Positions 25,298-34,680 of a stretch of DNA of 40,083 bases are shown one piece after another; the first letter of the stretch is position 1; every line of letters starts with the position of its first letter. Source of the DNA: Acidobacteriota bacterium (GTDB lineage Bacteria; Acidobacteriota; Terriglobia; Terriglobales; Acidobacteriaceae); contig JABDBE010000023.1 in the NCBI GenBank assembly GCA_013288805.1, positions 1 to 40,083 on the forward strand. The letters are read 5' to 3'. The notes beneath the pieces are model-generated. The model did no database searches. It saw only the letters and a program-made list of their open reading frames with translations, and was not told the DNA's origin. A program made the position numbers and the translations under genes.

Positions 25298-26752
25298 TCA
25301 GCGCGGCAACGGCTCCGGCAAATCGGCCAGCGCGTATCCCATGACTGCCATAGCTGCAGCATTCTCTCGCAGTTCTTGCGGGACGATCTTGTCCAGCGTG
25401 TCGGCGGCGGTGTGGTGGTAGTTGAAGTAGGTTCGCGCATCCTGCAGGATGCCTAGCGTCGGAACGCCGGCCTTGGCCAGCGGCGCGATGTCGGCACCCG
25501 GACTGCGCTCCGTCAACCGGATTACATTCGCTCCGAAAGATTGCAGCACATCCTGCACCGGCTTTAGCATTGGCAAACCTTTGGGATTGATCTTGGCTTC
25601 GAATCCTAATGGATGCGACGCGCCCGTATCGCTCTCCATACCCGCGACGTGATTCGCAAGCTCCGCCGCATAATCCTTGGCATACGCGTCGTGCCCGCGT
25701 CCGCCATTTTCTTCGTCCATCCAGGCAATTACGCGGATGGTTCGGCTGGGACGCAGATGCAGCCGTTGCACGAGTTCCGCGGTTTCCATGGCGACGGCGA
25801 CTCCCGCAGCGTCATCGATCGCGCCGGTTCCCAAGTCCCAGGAATCCAGATGCCCGGAAACGATCACCACTTGCTCGGGATGCTCCGACCCTCTGAGATC
25901 CGCGACCACGTTGTAACTCAACACATCCGGCCCGGTCTGCGAAGTCAGCGTGAGGCGCATGCGGACTTTGCCCTGCGCCGCGAGCCGTGCCACCAAATCG
26001 GCATCTTCGCTGGTGACAGCCCCGGCGGGAATCACCGCGGCCGCGCTCCAACCGGTATGCGGCAAACGGTAGTCCGCATTTCCGACCGACCGCACCAACG
26101 ATGCCACCGCGCCTAACTCCGCCGCCGCTTTTGCGCCGCCACCGCGATACGCCACGGCTTCGCCGTAGGCTTCTCCAGCCAAGCCGTTGGACGCTTTCTT
26201 CTTATCGAATACAACGTTGAACAGCACAATCTTTCCCGCGACTTTCTCCCGGCCTAAAGCTTTCAGCTCGTCAAAGCTATTCACCACGACGACTTCAGCA
26301 GTAATGCCGTCCGGCGCAGTGGGCGTGTTTCCGCCTAACGCGGTCAGCACAATCTTCTGACTCGTTCCCGGCGCTTGCCCCGGATACTCCACCAGTTCCG
26401 CCGTTTCGACGCCACGCATCCAGTGTGGGACTTTGACTTCTTCAAGCTTGACCTCGAGTCCAAGCTTCCGCATTTCTTCTGCGACGTATTGCACCGCCGC
26501 TGCCGCTTGGGGTGAGCCAATGCCGCGTGGCCCGATGTTGTCGGTAAGGTGCGCGACCTGCCGATAAGCGTAGTCGTCGGAGAGCGCGGCATCGCGCAGC
26601 GCGGAAAGCTCGGTTCTTAGCTGCGAGGGATCGGAGTTCTCGACCAGAACCGCCGTATCTCCCGACGTGTGGCTGGAATCGAAAGTTTCGGGCTCAGAGT
26701 AGACGACGGTTGTGGCAGTCAACATCAGTATAACGGCAATGTGCAGGCGCAT
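25298..26752 (-). CDS. Secreted M28-family metallopeptidase (PA domain inserted)
   Basis: A 484-residue exported aminopeptidase-like zinc enzyme. The ATG at 26752 gives a signal peptide (MRLHIAVILMLTATTVVYSE) but has no clear ribosome site. Zinc ligands fit M28: H301 and D303 (SGHLDSWD), D313 (IDDAAGVA), E347/E348 (MDEENGGRGH), D375 and H447 (NYHHTAADTLDK). Residues about 150-270 form the protease-associated (PA) insert. Family enzymes such as carboxypeptidase Q remove terminal residues from peptides. It is convergent with the receiver-like gene. Confidence 0.92.
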   Translation of the reverse strand: MRLHIAVILMLTATTVVYSEPETFDSSHTSGDTAVLVENSDPSQLRTELSALRDAALSDDYAYRQVAHLTDNIGPRGIGSPQAAAAVQYVAEEMRKLGLEVKLEEVKVPHWMRGVETAELVEYPGQAPGTSQKIVLTALGGNTPTAPDGITAEVVVVNSFDELKALGREKVAGKIVLFNVVFDKKKASNGLAGEAYGEAVAYRGGGAKAAAELGAVASLVRSVGNADYRLPHTGWSAAAVIPAGAVTSEDADLVARLAAQGKVRMRLTLTSQTGPDVLSYNVVADLRGSEHPEQVVIVSGHLDSWDLGTGAIDDAAGVAVAMETAELVQRLHLRPSRTIRVIAWMDEENGGRGHDAYAKDYAAELANHVAGMESDTGASHPLGFEAKINPKGLPMLKPVQDVLQSFGANVIRLTERSPGADIAPLAKAGVPTLGILQDARTYFNYHHTAADTLDKIVPQELRENAAAMAVMGYALADLPEPLPR

Positions 26753-27207
26753 GTTGATGGTAAGTGTATCCAGATGTGATGCCGACGGGAAGGAATTCGC
26801 ACTCAGCTTGTCGAAACGGAAGTTGAGGCTCCGAGCAAAAAAAAGCGGCCCCATTACTGGGGCCACAGTTCAAAAGAGGCAAAGGGTAGGAAATGTCAGG
26901 AAAGGCGATGCAAAGGACCGATCCGCCAGCCGGATCGGCTAAGAGTGAGAAGTCGAGAACGGAGAGTGAAGGTCAAGCGCGGCCTCTTTTCTTACTGCTT
27001 AGAGGAGCACTTGCCGCGCCAAAATGACAGCTCCTCACCCGAAAACGCTGCATTCTTTCAAACCATTGAAAAAGCAAATCTTAACAAGCCAGAGAACCTT
27101 GTTTTGCTCGGTTTAGGGTCAATTCGCATGGGGCAAAAAAATGCACATTCCTGCACATTGGCTGCAGGACACTACTCCGCTGAAGGGAAATCACACTGGG
27201 GCCGCGT
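26753..27207. other. Intergenic region with minus-strand terminator
   Basis: No convincing protein frame. It holds a terminator (26837-26864) and a separate perfect 8-bp stem (CCGATCCG 26918-26925 / CGGATCGG 26931-26938). The remaining 270 bases between the GvpL/F-like stop and these hairpins may be a long 3' UTR or a small RNA. Confidence 0.45.
26837..26864 (-). terminator. Rho-independent terminator (minus strand)
   Basis: Stem GGCCCC/GGGGCC (26847-26852, 26859-26864) with loop ATTACT, followed on the minus strand by GC and eight T (26844-26837). It would end transcripts from the GvpL/F-like side before the M28 gene. Confidence 0.8.
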
Positions 27208-27963
27208 CTATGAACTGCCCGCGACCGTTCGCAGCTTGCCTGGCAGGAAGTGATACGGCGGCCAGGGCCCGCTAAGGACCAGCTCACAGTTCTTCAATTG
27301 CTTAGCGGCGCTGCTATAACGGTTTTGGTACTTCTCCACCGATTTCGAATCGATCAGGTGGGCGATGTCAATCATCATCCCGTCGGTATTAACTCTTTTG
27401 CAACTAATTTCTTCTTCGAGGGGATTAAACATCTTGTGGACCTGAACCGCCAGGCCGCGTGCCTTGGTCTGACGTTCGCGGTCTTTGGAAGCCTTTTCCC
27501 GGAGCTTGATCAGGTAGTCGCCGCCAACGGTGTCGGGCAAAACGACGTCGGCCATTGCGGCTCGCAGGGAACCGTCCTTGACCAGTACTTTGAGGTGCAT
27601 CTCGGCTTTACCGCGCAGCCGAGCCACGCTCATCCCAAAGGCGCGGCGGTTGGTTCGGACCGCTTGCCGAAGGGCTTCATCACTATCGAAAATGGTTCCA
27701 AAACGGAAAGGAAGGACGGTTCCATTTCGAAAGCAGACACTTACCACCCGCGCGTGCTCCAGGACGGTTTTATCTTCCAGTTTGTCGCCGCCGTCGGCTG
27801 TGCGGTCGTACTCGCTGACTATCACGGCAAATTCGCCGCTGGGATAGCTCAGGACTGGGGCTCCATTCACACCTTGAATTCCCTCGAGGAGGAAAGGGCG
27901 CCGCGTGCGTACTCCATTGTTTAGGTTCTGTTGCTCAGTGAGGCAATAAGCGTACCACGCCAT
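27208..27963 (-). CDS. GvpL/GvpF-family gas-vesicle-type protein
   Basis: A 251-residue protein. Family features are the start (MAWYAYCLT), VLPFRFGTIFDSDEALRQAV, RLRGKAEMHLKV and the C-terminal LVLSGPWPPYHFLPG. GGAG precedes the ATG. In gas-vesicle operons GvpF/L is an accessory protein contacting the shell protein GvpA. No GvpA, GvpN or other gvp gene lies within this window, so this copy is isolated and may have another role. The family call is confident, the function is not. Confidence 0.85.
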   Translation of the reverse strand: MAWYAYCLTEQQNLNNGVRTRRPFLLEGIQGVNGAPVLSYPSGEFAVIVSEYDRTADGGDKLEDKTVLEHARVVSVCFRNGTVLPFRFGTIFDSDEALRQAVRTNRRAFGMSVARLRGKAEMHLKVLVKDGSLRAAMADVVLPDTVGGDYLIKLREKASKDRERQTKARGLAVQVHKMFNPLEEEISCKRVNTDGMMIDIAHLIDSKSVEKYQNRYSSAAKQLKNCELVLSGPWPPYHFLPGKLRTVAGSS

Positions 27964-28285
27964 AAAAGGTTTCTCCGAACCTGGTCCGAGGCAGTAGTAT
28001 CCACCTCGTGACGAGACAGTTGGTTACGGCTCTTGAACCTGGAAGAAAGGGCGGTACCACGACTGGATCGGACGCTTACCACCGCGTCCTAAGTAACATA
28101 TTACTTCAGTACTCAGAAAATGCAACCAATTTGTGGCATGGGGCATCGCTTTTCAGAGAAAAAACTACACACCCTAGTGCTAACAATGACCCGAGGTCAA
28201 ACATTGGAGGTCCTCCTGCGCTCTTCGCGAGGAAAGCGATTTCTTGATCCCGCTCGCGGGGCTCTGCTGGGTACATAGCGGATGT
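27964..28285. other. Intergenic region without a recognisable gene
   Basis: Between two minus-strand genes. A GC-rich stem near 28249-28261 (CCCGC-TCG-CGGGG) follows the GloVer gene's stop by a few tens of bases but lacks a T-run. Nothing else is seen. Confidence 0.35.
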
Positions 28286-29626
28286 CTACGGTTTGATTTC
28301 AAACACGGTTCCGCAACTACATGAGGCTTTGCCACCGCCCTGCGTCGTGCTATAGAGGTTGCCCGCCTTATCGAAGATCAAACTAGCAGCGGGAAACTCG
28401 CCGTCGGGCGGACCAAGGAAACCATGCAGAACCCTGAAGGTCCAAGGGTAGCCATTCTGATTGGGCGGCTTCAACTGGAAGACGCTACCCTGTAGAGACT
28501 GACCGCTACCGACATTCGTCGTTCCGTACAGATTTGCGTTTGCGTCGAAGATCAGGGCTCCTTCTGGGTCGTATGCGTCACCGCTAAATGCGTACAAAAT
28601 GTCCTCTGTCCACATGTCGGAGTTTTTCGCCAACGACAGTCGAAATAGCGTTCCAAGAGTGGTGCCATAGAGATTGCCATTCGAGTCGGAGATTACTCCA
28701 GCGCTCGGCAGCCTACTATCCTTGCCACCGCTAAACACATGAAGCTGCTTCTCGATCCAAGAGCGGCCCTTCTGGGTCGGGGGCTCTAACGCAAATACTG
28801 TGCCGCAGCCCCCGGCACCGCACTCTCCGCTCTCGTTGCCGCCACCGAACGTCGTCCCGTAGATCCTGCCCTTACTGTCAAGCACCAGGCCGCCGTTGGG
28901 ATTGGCTCCGTCCATGCCGCTTCTGAAGCCGTGCAGTGTTTTCTCCGCCCACTTCCCGCCCTTCGTCTTCGGCGGACTCAGTTCGAATACCGCCCCGCAA
29001 TACTTGTAGTAAGGATCGCAGGTCGTTCCATACCCGCCGCCGAACTCCGTTGCTCCGTACAGATTGCCCGCGCTGTCGAAAACCAAATTGCCCTGAGGAA
29101 GATAGCCTTGCTTAGCGGTCGGAAAGCTGTAAAGGATGGTCTCCGTCCACGCGCCGCCCTTCAGCGCTGGAGGCGACAATTCATAAACCGTGCCACAACC
29201 GGCGAGACCGAACAGCACGCAGTTTCCGGTGCCGCCGTAACCGCTCACGCCATAGAGATTTCCCGCGTCGTCAATGATCAGGCCACTACTCGGGACAGAA
29301 GCGTCCTTAGAACCCTCGCCCGCGAACATTTTGATCAGGGTTGCGGTCCAGGGATCGCCTTTCGTAGCTGGAGGCGAAAGCTCATACACCGCTCCACACT
29401 CGTAGCTGAACGGAACGCAGGTCCTAGGACCACCCCCTGTAGTTGCCACGTAAAGATTCCCCTGCTTGTCAAAAACGACTCCGCCCGCCGGTACCGACCC
29501 GGCGTCTACTCCGCCTCGAAAGCTGTACAGGACCTTCTCTTTCCACTCGGCAGAGGCGGGTAAAGCGACGACCGAAACCGCCAGAAGCAACGGCAAAACG
29601 TAATGTGCAAATCGGGAGCGTGTCAT
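28286..29626 (-). CDS. Secreted GloVer-repeat protein (TIGR03803-type)
   Basis: A 446-residue exported protein from the ATG at 29626, giving a signal peptide ending near ALPASA. The rest is a series of about seven repeats of the form 'lysF.gg.Dg..P..gli.D..GNLYGtt..GG....GtvfeLsPp', for example AGNLYGVSGYGGTGNC, CGTVYELSPPALKGGAWTET. This is the Gloeobacter/Verrucomicrobia (GloVer) repeat, likely a beta-propeller-like surface protein. Ligand unknown. Cysteine pairs in several repeats may form disulphides. Confidence 0.88.
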   Translation of the reverse strand: MTRSRFAHYVLPLLLAVSVVALPASAEWKEKVLYSFRGGVDAGSVPAGGVVFDKQGNLYVATTGGGPRTCVPFSYECGAVYELSPPATKGDPWTATLIKMFAGEGSKDASVPSSGLIIDDAGNLYGVSGYGGTGNCVLFGLAGCGTVYELSPPALKGGAWTETILYSFPTAKQGYLPQGNLVFDSAGNLYGATEFGGGYGTTCDPYYKYCGAVFELSPPKTKGGKWAEKTLHGFRSGMDGANPNGGLVLDSKGRIYGTTFGGGNESGECGAGGCGTVFALEPPTQKGRSWIEKQLHVFSGGKDSRLPSAGVISDSNGNLYGTTLGTLFRLSLAKNSDMWTEDILYAFSGDAYDPEGALIFDANANLYGTTNVGSGQSLQGSVFQLKPPNQNGYPWTFRVLHGFLGPPDGEFPAASLIFDKAGNLYSTTQGGGKASCSCGTVFEIKP

Positions 29627-29833
29627 GGCGGAGTCAACATCTCCTGACAGGATTCGCGGCGCCACGAGAGGAGGAGAGGAACGGCGCGGCCAGCGGCCAT
29701 TCTACCCCTGGTCTCTGCTAGAGTCCACGAGAAGGGCATTGCTTCCAGGCATCATCTGAGTCAACCCAAATTCACAAAAACTTAACCTGCCTGAAACGTT
29801 TTCTAAACCTCGCGTCACTATCTTCATGGCATT

Positions 29834-29902
29834 GGCAGTTTACTGCCGGAGAGTTTTACCACGTGGGACGCCGGGGGCCTGGAACTCAGGCCCTCCGGTT
29901 TT
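29834..29902 (+). promoter_or_regulatory. Structured leader with two hairpins, attenuator-like
   Basis: Hairpin 1 is GGCAGT-TT-ACTGCC (29834-29847). Hairpin 2 has CCGG + GGGCCTG (29871-29881) pairing with CAGGCCC + CCGG (29887-29898, one bulged T), followed by TTTT. It lies on the plus strand 55 bp before the pseudo-receiver gene, with no plus-strand gene upstream to terminate. It could be an attenuator, riboswitch or small RNA end. Confidence 0.55.
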
Positions 29903-29957
29903 GCCTCCGTTGACTAGATAGTTGGCAGATTTTTTCTACCGCTTTGGAGAAGTGTCC

Positions 29958-30473
29958 ATGACTAAGCTGTACTGTGACCATCGAAGCATCCTGCTCATCG
30001 ATCAAAACGCCACGAAACAAAACCTGCGGGCTACGATTTTCAGGAACTACGAGATCGAAGTGCACACCGCCAGCAGCGTGGCGGATGCTGCGTCTCTTTC
30101 GAGAACGCATGCCTACGATTTGGTGCTGCTGGCGGCGCAGGAGAATTCTGAAGATGCCGACGAGCTGTGCACGCGGCTCAGGGCAATTCGACCTCGCCAG
30201 CGAATCGGATTGCTGGTCGGCCCGCCGGCGTTCGTTCTGGAATTGGCGGGCCCGCAGAAAACGCGGAGAAAGGCAGCCTCGGTTCGCCCGATTTCGCCCA
30301 CCCGGGTTGTCGATGATCTCAGCTTACCCACCTCAGCCTCACCCGATCCGGCGCCGTATGCTTCCTCGCCACATTGGCAGGAGATGATCCGTCGATTGGT
30401 GACTGACTGGTACGTGGGCTCGTCCGCTTTGTTCGGGTCATCGAAGGTGACGGACCGAATTACCGGCGCTTAA
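29958..30473 (+). CDS. Pseudo-receiver response-regulator-like protein
   Basis: A 171-residue protein from the ATG at 29958 (GGAG upstream). The first 100 residues follow a receiver fold (RSILLIDQNATKQNLRATIF, HAYDLVLLAAQENSEDADEL), but the phosphoacceptor Asp is replaced by Ala in LVLLAAQ and the conserved Lys is not found. The C-terminal 70 residues are Pro/Ser-rich with a short helix near the end (HWQEMIRRLVTDWYVG). It cannot be phosphorylated in the normal way. Output unknown. Confidence 0.7.
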   Translation: MTKLYCDHRSILLIDQNATKQNLRATIFRNYEIEVHTASSVADAASLSRTHAYDLVLLAAQENSEDADELCTRLRAIRPRQRIGLLVGPPAFVLELAGPQKTRRKAASVRPISPTRVVDDLSLPTSASPDPAPYASSPHWQEMIRRLVTDWYVGSSALFGSSKVTDRITGA

Positions 30474-30530
30474 CTCGGCCCGGGCAGCCGTTGGGTGATG
30501 GCTCGGCAAACACGACTGAGCTCTTAGCTG

Positions 30531-32105
30531 CTACTTCTTCTTGGCCTCGTGGTCGCCATTCTTGGCGGCGGCTCGCTCTTCGAGGATTTTCGTCACTACA
30601 CGCAGCATCTCGTCCCAGGGGGCGGGTTTTCCCGTCCAGATTTCAAACTGACGCGCCGCCTGTTGCACGAACATTTCATATCCGGGGATTACCTCTGCGC
30701 CCGCGGCCCGGGCCAGTTTCATCAGACGAGTCTCCGGTGGATCGTAAATCATCTCGAAGACGTAGCGTGCCTTGATTTCATCCTGATTCAACGGTGACTC
30801 GTGCGAATTGCCCATGCCCACGGGCGTAGCGTTGATGATGACATCAAAGCTGAATTTCTTCAGGTCAGCTCGCTTCAAGGTGCGGGCCCGCGCGGATCTC
30901 GCCAGTTTCTGAGCTTGCGCGGGGGTGCGGTTCATCACATAAACCTCAGCGCCTCGCTCTTTGAGCCCAAACACGGCCGCGCGGGCCGCACCACCAGCAC
31001 CCAGAACCAGAATTTTCGCGCCTTCGATGGTAATCCGCTGCTCCAGTGGTCGCACTACGCCGGCGGTATCGGTATTAAAGCCGTAGAGGTTTCCGTCCTG
31101 GGCCCGTACCACGGTGTTGCAGGCGCCAATCTTCGTGGTGTGCGTATCCGTGTTATCGAGGTGCGACAGAATCGCGGTCTTGTAAGGCATAGTGACAGAA
31201 AGACCATGGATCGGGATGTCGCGGACGCAAGCCAGCAAGTCTTTCAGCGTCTTGGCATGCAAAGGCACGTAGACGCCGTTCACCGTCTCGCGCCGCAGTG
31301 CCGCATTCATGATCGCCGGAGAAAGCGAATGGGCTACGGGATCGCCCGCGACCCCGTACACTCGCGTCGCTGCGTCGACTTGTTCGATGCGAAAAGTGCC
31401 GCGTAAATCCTGAGCGGTTACCTGGCCGGGCGCGGTTTTCTGGTCCTGGCTCACGGCCGCGAAGGTGAACACACTGCCAGCGCGGACTCCGAGCACGCGG
31501 CTGATGATGCCCTGTTCCCCCATGCAGACGCCGATTAGCGATTGTTTATCGCTGTTCTTCTCCAGAAACTTCATCATCACGACGTTGTCGTAAAGCGTGG
31601 TCGCAGTGCTGACGATCTTGTAGAAATCGGCGGAGATGGCGACCATCTTGTCCAGCGTTTCTTCCAGATTCTTGGTCGCCCGGAAATCATGGTGCGAGAG
31701 GATGAGAGCGGCATGGCTGCGCAAGCGTCGCAACTGTTCCGGCTTGCAGTGCACCGCGCTCTGCAGTTCCAGATCAACCGCCTGACAACCTGCAGCAGCG
31801 GCTTTGGCCAGAATGTCGAGTTGGGAAGCCACCGAACCCCGGAACTTGCCCCCCGCCGCGACCCGGCGGCAGGTTGCCAATGCCACTACATGAGAATGAT
31901 ACTCGGCAAATTGTTTGAGCTTGGGGAGGGCAAGAGCGGGGCGAGGCAGGTAGTCTAATCTGAACTCAAGAAAGGTATTGTCGCGAACCAGGGCCTCCGC
32001 TTTTTCGAGCATTTCCGCCGGATCGGAACCGGTCACCGCCACGCACACGCGGGGCAGCCGCAAAGGCCGGAGGCGAGCCACAAAATTGTTGGGTGCTGCT
32101 GTCAT
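30531..32105 (-). CDS. aroDE: Bifunctional 3-dehydroquinate dehydratase / shikimate dehydrogenase
   Basis: A 524-residue fusion catalysing steps 3 and 4 of the shikimate pathway. Residues 17-225 are type I dehydroquinase: E47 and R49 (LEFRLDY), H138/H139 (LILSHHDF) and the Schiff-base lysine K163 (FYKIVSTATT). Residues 248-515 are shikimate dehydrogenase: GDPVAHSLSPAIMN, catalytic K309 (TMPYKTA), D346 (NTDTAGV), the NADP-binding loop GAGGAARAAV and NRTPAQAQ, where the Arg suits NADP. Such fusions are known in plants, chlamydiae and several acidobacteria/planctomycetes. Divergent from a secreted-protein gene. Confidence 0.95.
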   Translation of the reverse strand: MTAAPNNFVARLRPLRLPRVCVAVTGSDPAEMLEKAEALVRDNTFLEFRLDYLPRPALALPKLKQFAEYHSHVVALATCRRVAAGGKFRGSVASQLDILAKAAAAGCQAVDLELQSAVHCKPEQLRRLRSHAALILSHHDFRATKNLEETLDKMVAISADFYKIVSTATTLYDNVVMMKFLEKNSDKQSLIGVCMGEQGIISRVLGVRAGSVFTFAAVSQDQKTAPGQVTAQDLRGTFRIEQVDAATRVYGVAGDPVAHSLSPAIMNAALRRETVNGVYVPLHAKTLKDLLACVRDIPIHGLSVTMPYKTAILSHLDNTDTHTTKIGACNTVVRAQDGNLYGFNTDTAGVVRPLEQRITIEGAKILVLGAGGAARAAVFGLKERGAEVYVMNRTPAQAQKLARSARARTLKRADLKKFSFDVIINATPVGMGNSHESPLNQDEIKARYVFEMIYDPPETRLMKLARAAGAEVIPGYEMFVQQAARQFEIWTGKPAPWDEMLRVVTKILEERAAAKNGDHEAKKK

Positions 32106-32330
32106 TCGTTAATTTGAGAGTGGCGCGATATTACAGGCCTGCAATTCCAGATGCAACTATGGATTGCGAATTTTTCCCGAAAAAACTATTTAACGTATCC
32201 CGCATGACACCAGAGTAACCTTGACCGGCCCTGCCTCTGTTGTTACTGTCCGGGCTGTAAGTCCTTTTATTTTGTGCAATCAACGGGGTTACAGCGCCGG
32301 CGAGTTTCCGGCCCTGACTCTGGAGGTAAC

Positions 32331-33290
32331 ATGAAGAAAACACGATTGTTGCTGATTTTTTGTCTGGCCGTCATGGCGCGCGCCCAGGAACCCGCGGATA
32401 CCCATCCGGCCCTCAACGCGCCCGCCGGAACCGACCCTACCACAGTCAGTTTTCCTTTTGAGCGGATCCAAACCCCGACGGCTGTCGACTTAGCCTGCGC
32501 CGGCTTCGTCAGCAAACAACTCGTGCCCAATGCCAATTTCGTGGCTGGCGATTTGTACACCCCAACCGTAACCAAGAACAGCAACGGCGAAATTGTGTAT
32601 TTGGCGGGAAAAGGCTATCAGGTGGGGCAGAAGTATACGATCGTGCGTGAACTTCGTGATCCCAACCAGTATGAAATCTTTGCCGGTCAGCATGCCTTGT
32701 TGAAAACCATGGGCCAGCCCTACTCCGAATTAGCTCGAGTGCGCATTATCGATACGCGCAGCAAAATGGCCATCGCAGAGATTGAAATGAGTTGTGATCC
32801 GGTGAATCCTGGGGATTACGTCATTCCGTATGTCGAAAAGCCAGCTCCTGTTTTTCACCCTCCCTTGCGCTTCGATCGCTTCATGCCCTCTAACGGCAAA
32901 TTGACCGGACGGATCGCAATGGCGAAAGACTTCGATTCCGAGATTGGTCCCGGGGTCAAAGTGTATTTGAACGTGGGTTCCAATCAGGGGGTGAAGCCCG
33001 GCGACTACTTCCGCGCCGTGCGCAGCTACGAATCGGACCTGCACGACCCGACCGAATCCCTCTCATTCAAAGCTTCTACCAACGAAGATACTCAAGCGCA
33101 CCAGGCCGCAATTGATCCCAATATGTTCACGAAGACCGGAGGCCCGGTCATCCACGTGCGCGATCTGCCACGCCGCGCCGTAGGCGAAGTTGTAGTCATT
33201 GCGACGACGCCAACGACCTCCACCGGCATGGTTGTCTTTGCCATGGAAAGCGTGCATCTGGGTGACGACGTGGAACTCGACCAGCCCTAG
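32331..33290 (+). CDS. Secreted protein of unknown function
   Basis: A 319-residue exported protein from the ATG at 32331 (GGAGG upstream), with a short signal peptide (MKKTRLLLIFCLAVMARAQ). The C-terminal part has the pattern YLNVGSNQGVKPGDYFRAVR, then GEVVVIATTPTTSTGMVVFA, like a FlgT/LysM-associated beta-barrel module that also occurs in other envelope proteins. A pair of cysteines (in DLACAGF and EMSCDP) may bridge. Function unknown. A strong terminator follows. Confidence 0.75.
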   Translation: MKKTRLLLIFCLAVMARAQEPADTHPALNAPAGTDPTTVSFPFERIQTPTAVDLACAGFVSKQLVPNANFVAGDLYTPTVTKNSNGEIVYLAGKGYQVGQKYTIVRELRDPNQYEIFAGQHALLKTMGQPYSELARVRIIDTRSKMAIAEIEMSCDPVNPGDYVIPYVEKPAPVFHPPLRFDRFMPSNGKLTGRIAMAKDFDSEIGPGVKVYLNVGSNQGVKPGDYFRAVRSYESDLHDPTESLSFKASTNEDTQAHQAAIDPNMFTKTGGPVIHVRDLPRRAVGEVVVIATTPTTSTGMVVFAMESVHLGDDVELDQP

Positions 33291-33328
33291 GGTCCTGCTG
33301 CAAAAGGTTCGCATCAACAGTAAGCCAA

Positions 33329-33363
33329 CGAGGAGAAGCAACCGCTTCTCCTCGAAGTTTTTT
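33329..33363 (+). terminator. Rho-independent terminator
   Basis: Perfect 11-bp stem CGAGGAGAAGC/GCTTCTCCTCG (33329-33339, 33344-33354), loop AACC, followed by AAG and six T. It ends the secreted-protein gene, just before the convergent chromate transporter. Confidence 0.92.
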
Positions 33364-33373
33364 CGGGCGGGTC

Positions 33374-34570
33374 TTAATGATGGAGCAAGGTTGTGCCAAC
33401 TCCAATTAGCGCTCCGCCCAGCACCAGCCACACAGAATTGACCCGATACCAGGTCAGCAAGATGAAGCTCAGCCCGGCCAAGACCAAGGTCGTCCAGTCC
33501 ACGACGGCGGTACGAAACAGTTGCCAGGACGCGACTGCGATCAAGGCCAGAGCCGCAACATTCACTCCATCTAAAACGGCTCCGGCAAGAGGTGAATGAC
33601 GCAGTCGCGGAACCAGCGGCCCGCTGATCGCGACGAAAAAAAAAGCGGGAAAAAAAATGGCGACAGTCGCAGCCACTGCGCCTGGAAGACCTCCCAATAG
33701 ATAACCGATAAATGTTGCGGTCGTGGATATTGGGCCCGGAGTGACTTGCCCCATAGCGATGGCATCGAGCAATTGACGTTCGGTAATCCATCCCAGATGT
33801 GTGACCAGGTTGGAACGAATCAACGCCACCAGCACATAGCCGCCGCCAAAGAGAATCGCCCCGATCTTAAGGAACACAAGAAAAAGAGCAGTCAGGCTGA
33901 ATGGCATGACAAAACCAGATCCCACAGCGATGCCAGTGAGGCCGGTCCCGCCGGTCAGCAGAGCCGAAGTAGGAGATGTTGGTTTACCTGAGCGCAGCCC
34001 GTAAACCAAGCCAGTCAGAAAGCCGCCGCCCGCGAGCACAGCCAGTTGATCCGCGCCGAAGGCCGTGGCCAGCACCGCTAGCGCACCCACAACCCCTACG
34101 TTGGTTGACTTTACCGCCGTCTTCGCCAGCTTGAACACGGCCTGCACAATCACAGCAATCACGATGGGCTTCACTCCATACAGCACACCGGCCACCTGTG
34201 GCAGAGACCCGAAGCGGAGATATACCCAAGCCAGCGCCGTGACCATGACAGCCGATGGCAAAATAAAACTTGCACCGGCCACGAGCAATCCTGGCCAGCC
34301 GGCTTGCACTCTGCCGACGTGAATCGCCATTTCTGTTGAATTCGGTCCAGGAATAAGATTAGTCGCGCCCAGAAAGTCGAGAAACTGCTCCCGCGTAAGC
34401 CAGCCGCGCCGGGAAACGACCTCGTCTTCCATCATGGCAATGTGCGCCGGCGGACCGCCGAAAGCGGCCACCCCTATCTTGAGGAAAAGCCGTGCGAGCT
34501 CAAGCAGCGAGGTGCGGTGCGCCGCAGGAATCTGGCGCGAATCTTGAGTCGTGGTTAACGGCTCTTGCAA
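33374..34570 (-). CDS. chrA: Chromate transporter, ChrA-type (long, two CHR domains)
   Basis: About 398 residues from the TTG at 34570, chosen for GAGG upstream; the frame is open to 34669. Inner-membrane transporter of the CHR family with about ten membrane spans. Two homologous halves are seen: ARLFLKIGVAAFGGPPAHIA, then FLGATNLIPGPNSTEMAIHV; and FLVFLKIGAILFGGGYVLVA, then DAIAMGQVTPGPISTTATFI. Such two-domain proteins export chromate by proton exchange in studied cases; sulfate-related roles are possible. It follows AMMECR1 on the same strand, probably one transcript. Confidence 0.9.
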   Translation of the reverse strand: MQEPLTTTQDSRQIPAAHRTSLLELARLFLKIGVAAFGGPPAHIAMMEDEVVSRRGWLTREQFLDFLGATNLIPGPNSTEMAIHVGRVQAGWPGLLVAGASFILPSAVMVTALAWVYLRFGSLPQVAGVLYGVKPIVIAVIVQAVFKLAKTAVKSTNVGVVGALAVLATAFGADQLAVLAGGGFLTGLVYGLRSGKPTSPTSALLTGGTGLTGIAVGSGFVMPFSLTALFLVFLKIGAILFGGGYVLVALIRSNLVTHLGWITERQLLDAIAMGQVTPGPISTTATFIGYLLGGLPGAVAATVAIFFPAFFFVAISGPLVPRLRHSPLAGAVLDGVNVAALALIAVASWQLFRTAVVDWTTLVLAGLSFILLTWYRVNSVWLVLGGALIGVGTTLLHH

Positions 34571-34680
34571 GTCAAACCTCGCGATAAAAGTGATCCGAGG
34601 ATTGTAATCAAGAGCCCAGCACTGTCGGAAGTGCCAGAGAAGAGAAGAGCAGAACTGAAGTCGAAACAAGGCGCCGCGTA

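Noticed and set aside
29834..29902. Cyclic-di-GMP (GEMM) riboswitch
   Set aside because: Only a nine-base segment (GTGGGACGC) matches the consensus; the other conserved segments are absent.
33063..33791. 242-codon minus-strand frame
   Set aside because: Overlaps both the secreted-protein gene and the chromate transporter in other frames; composition is not protein-like.
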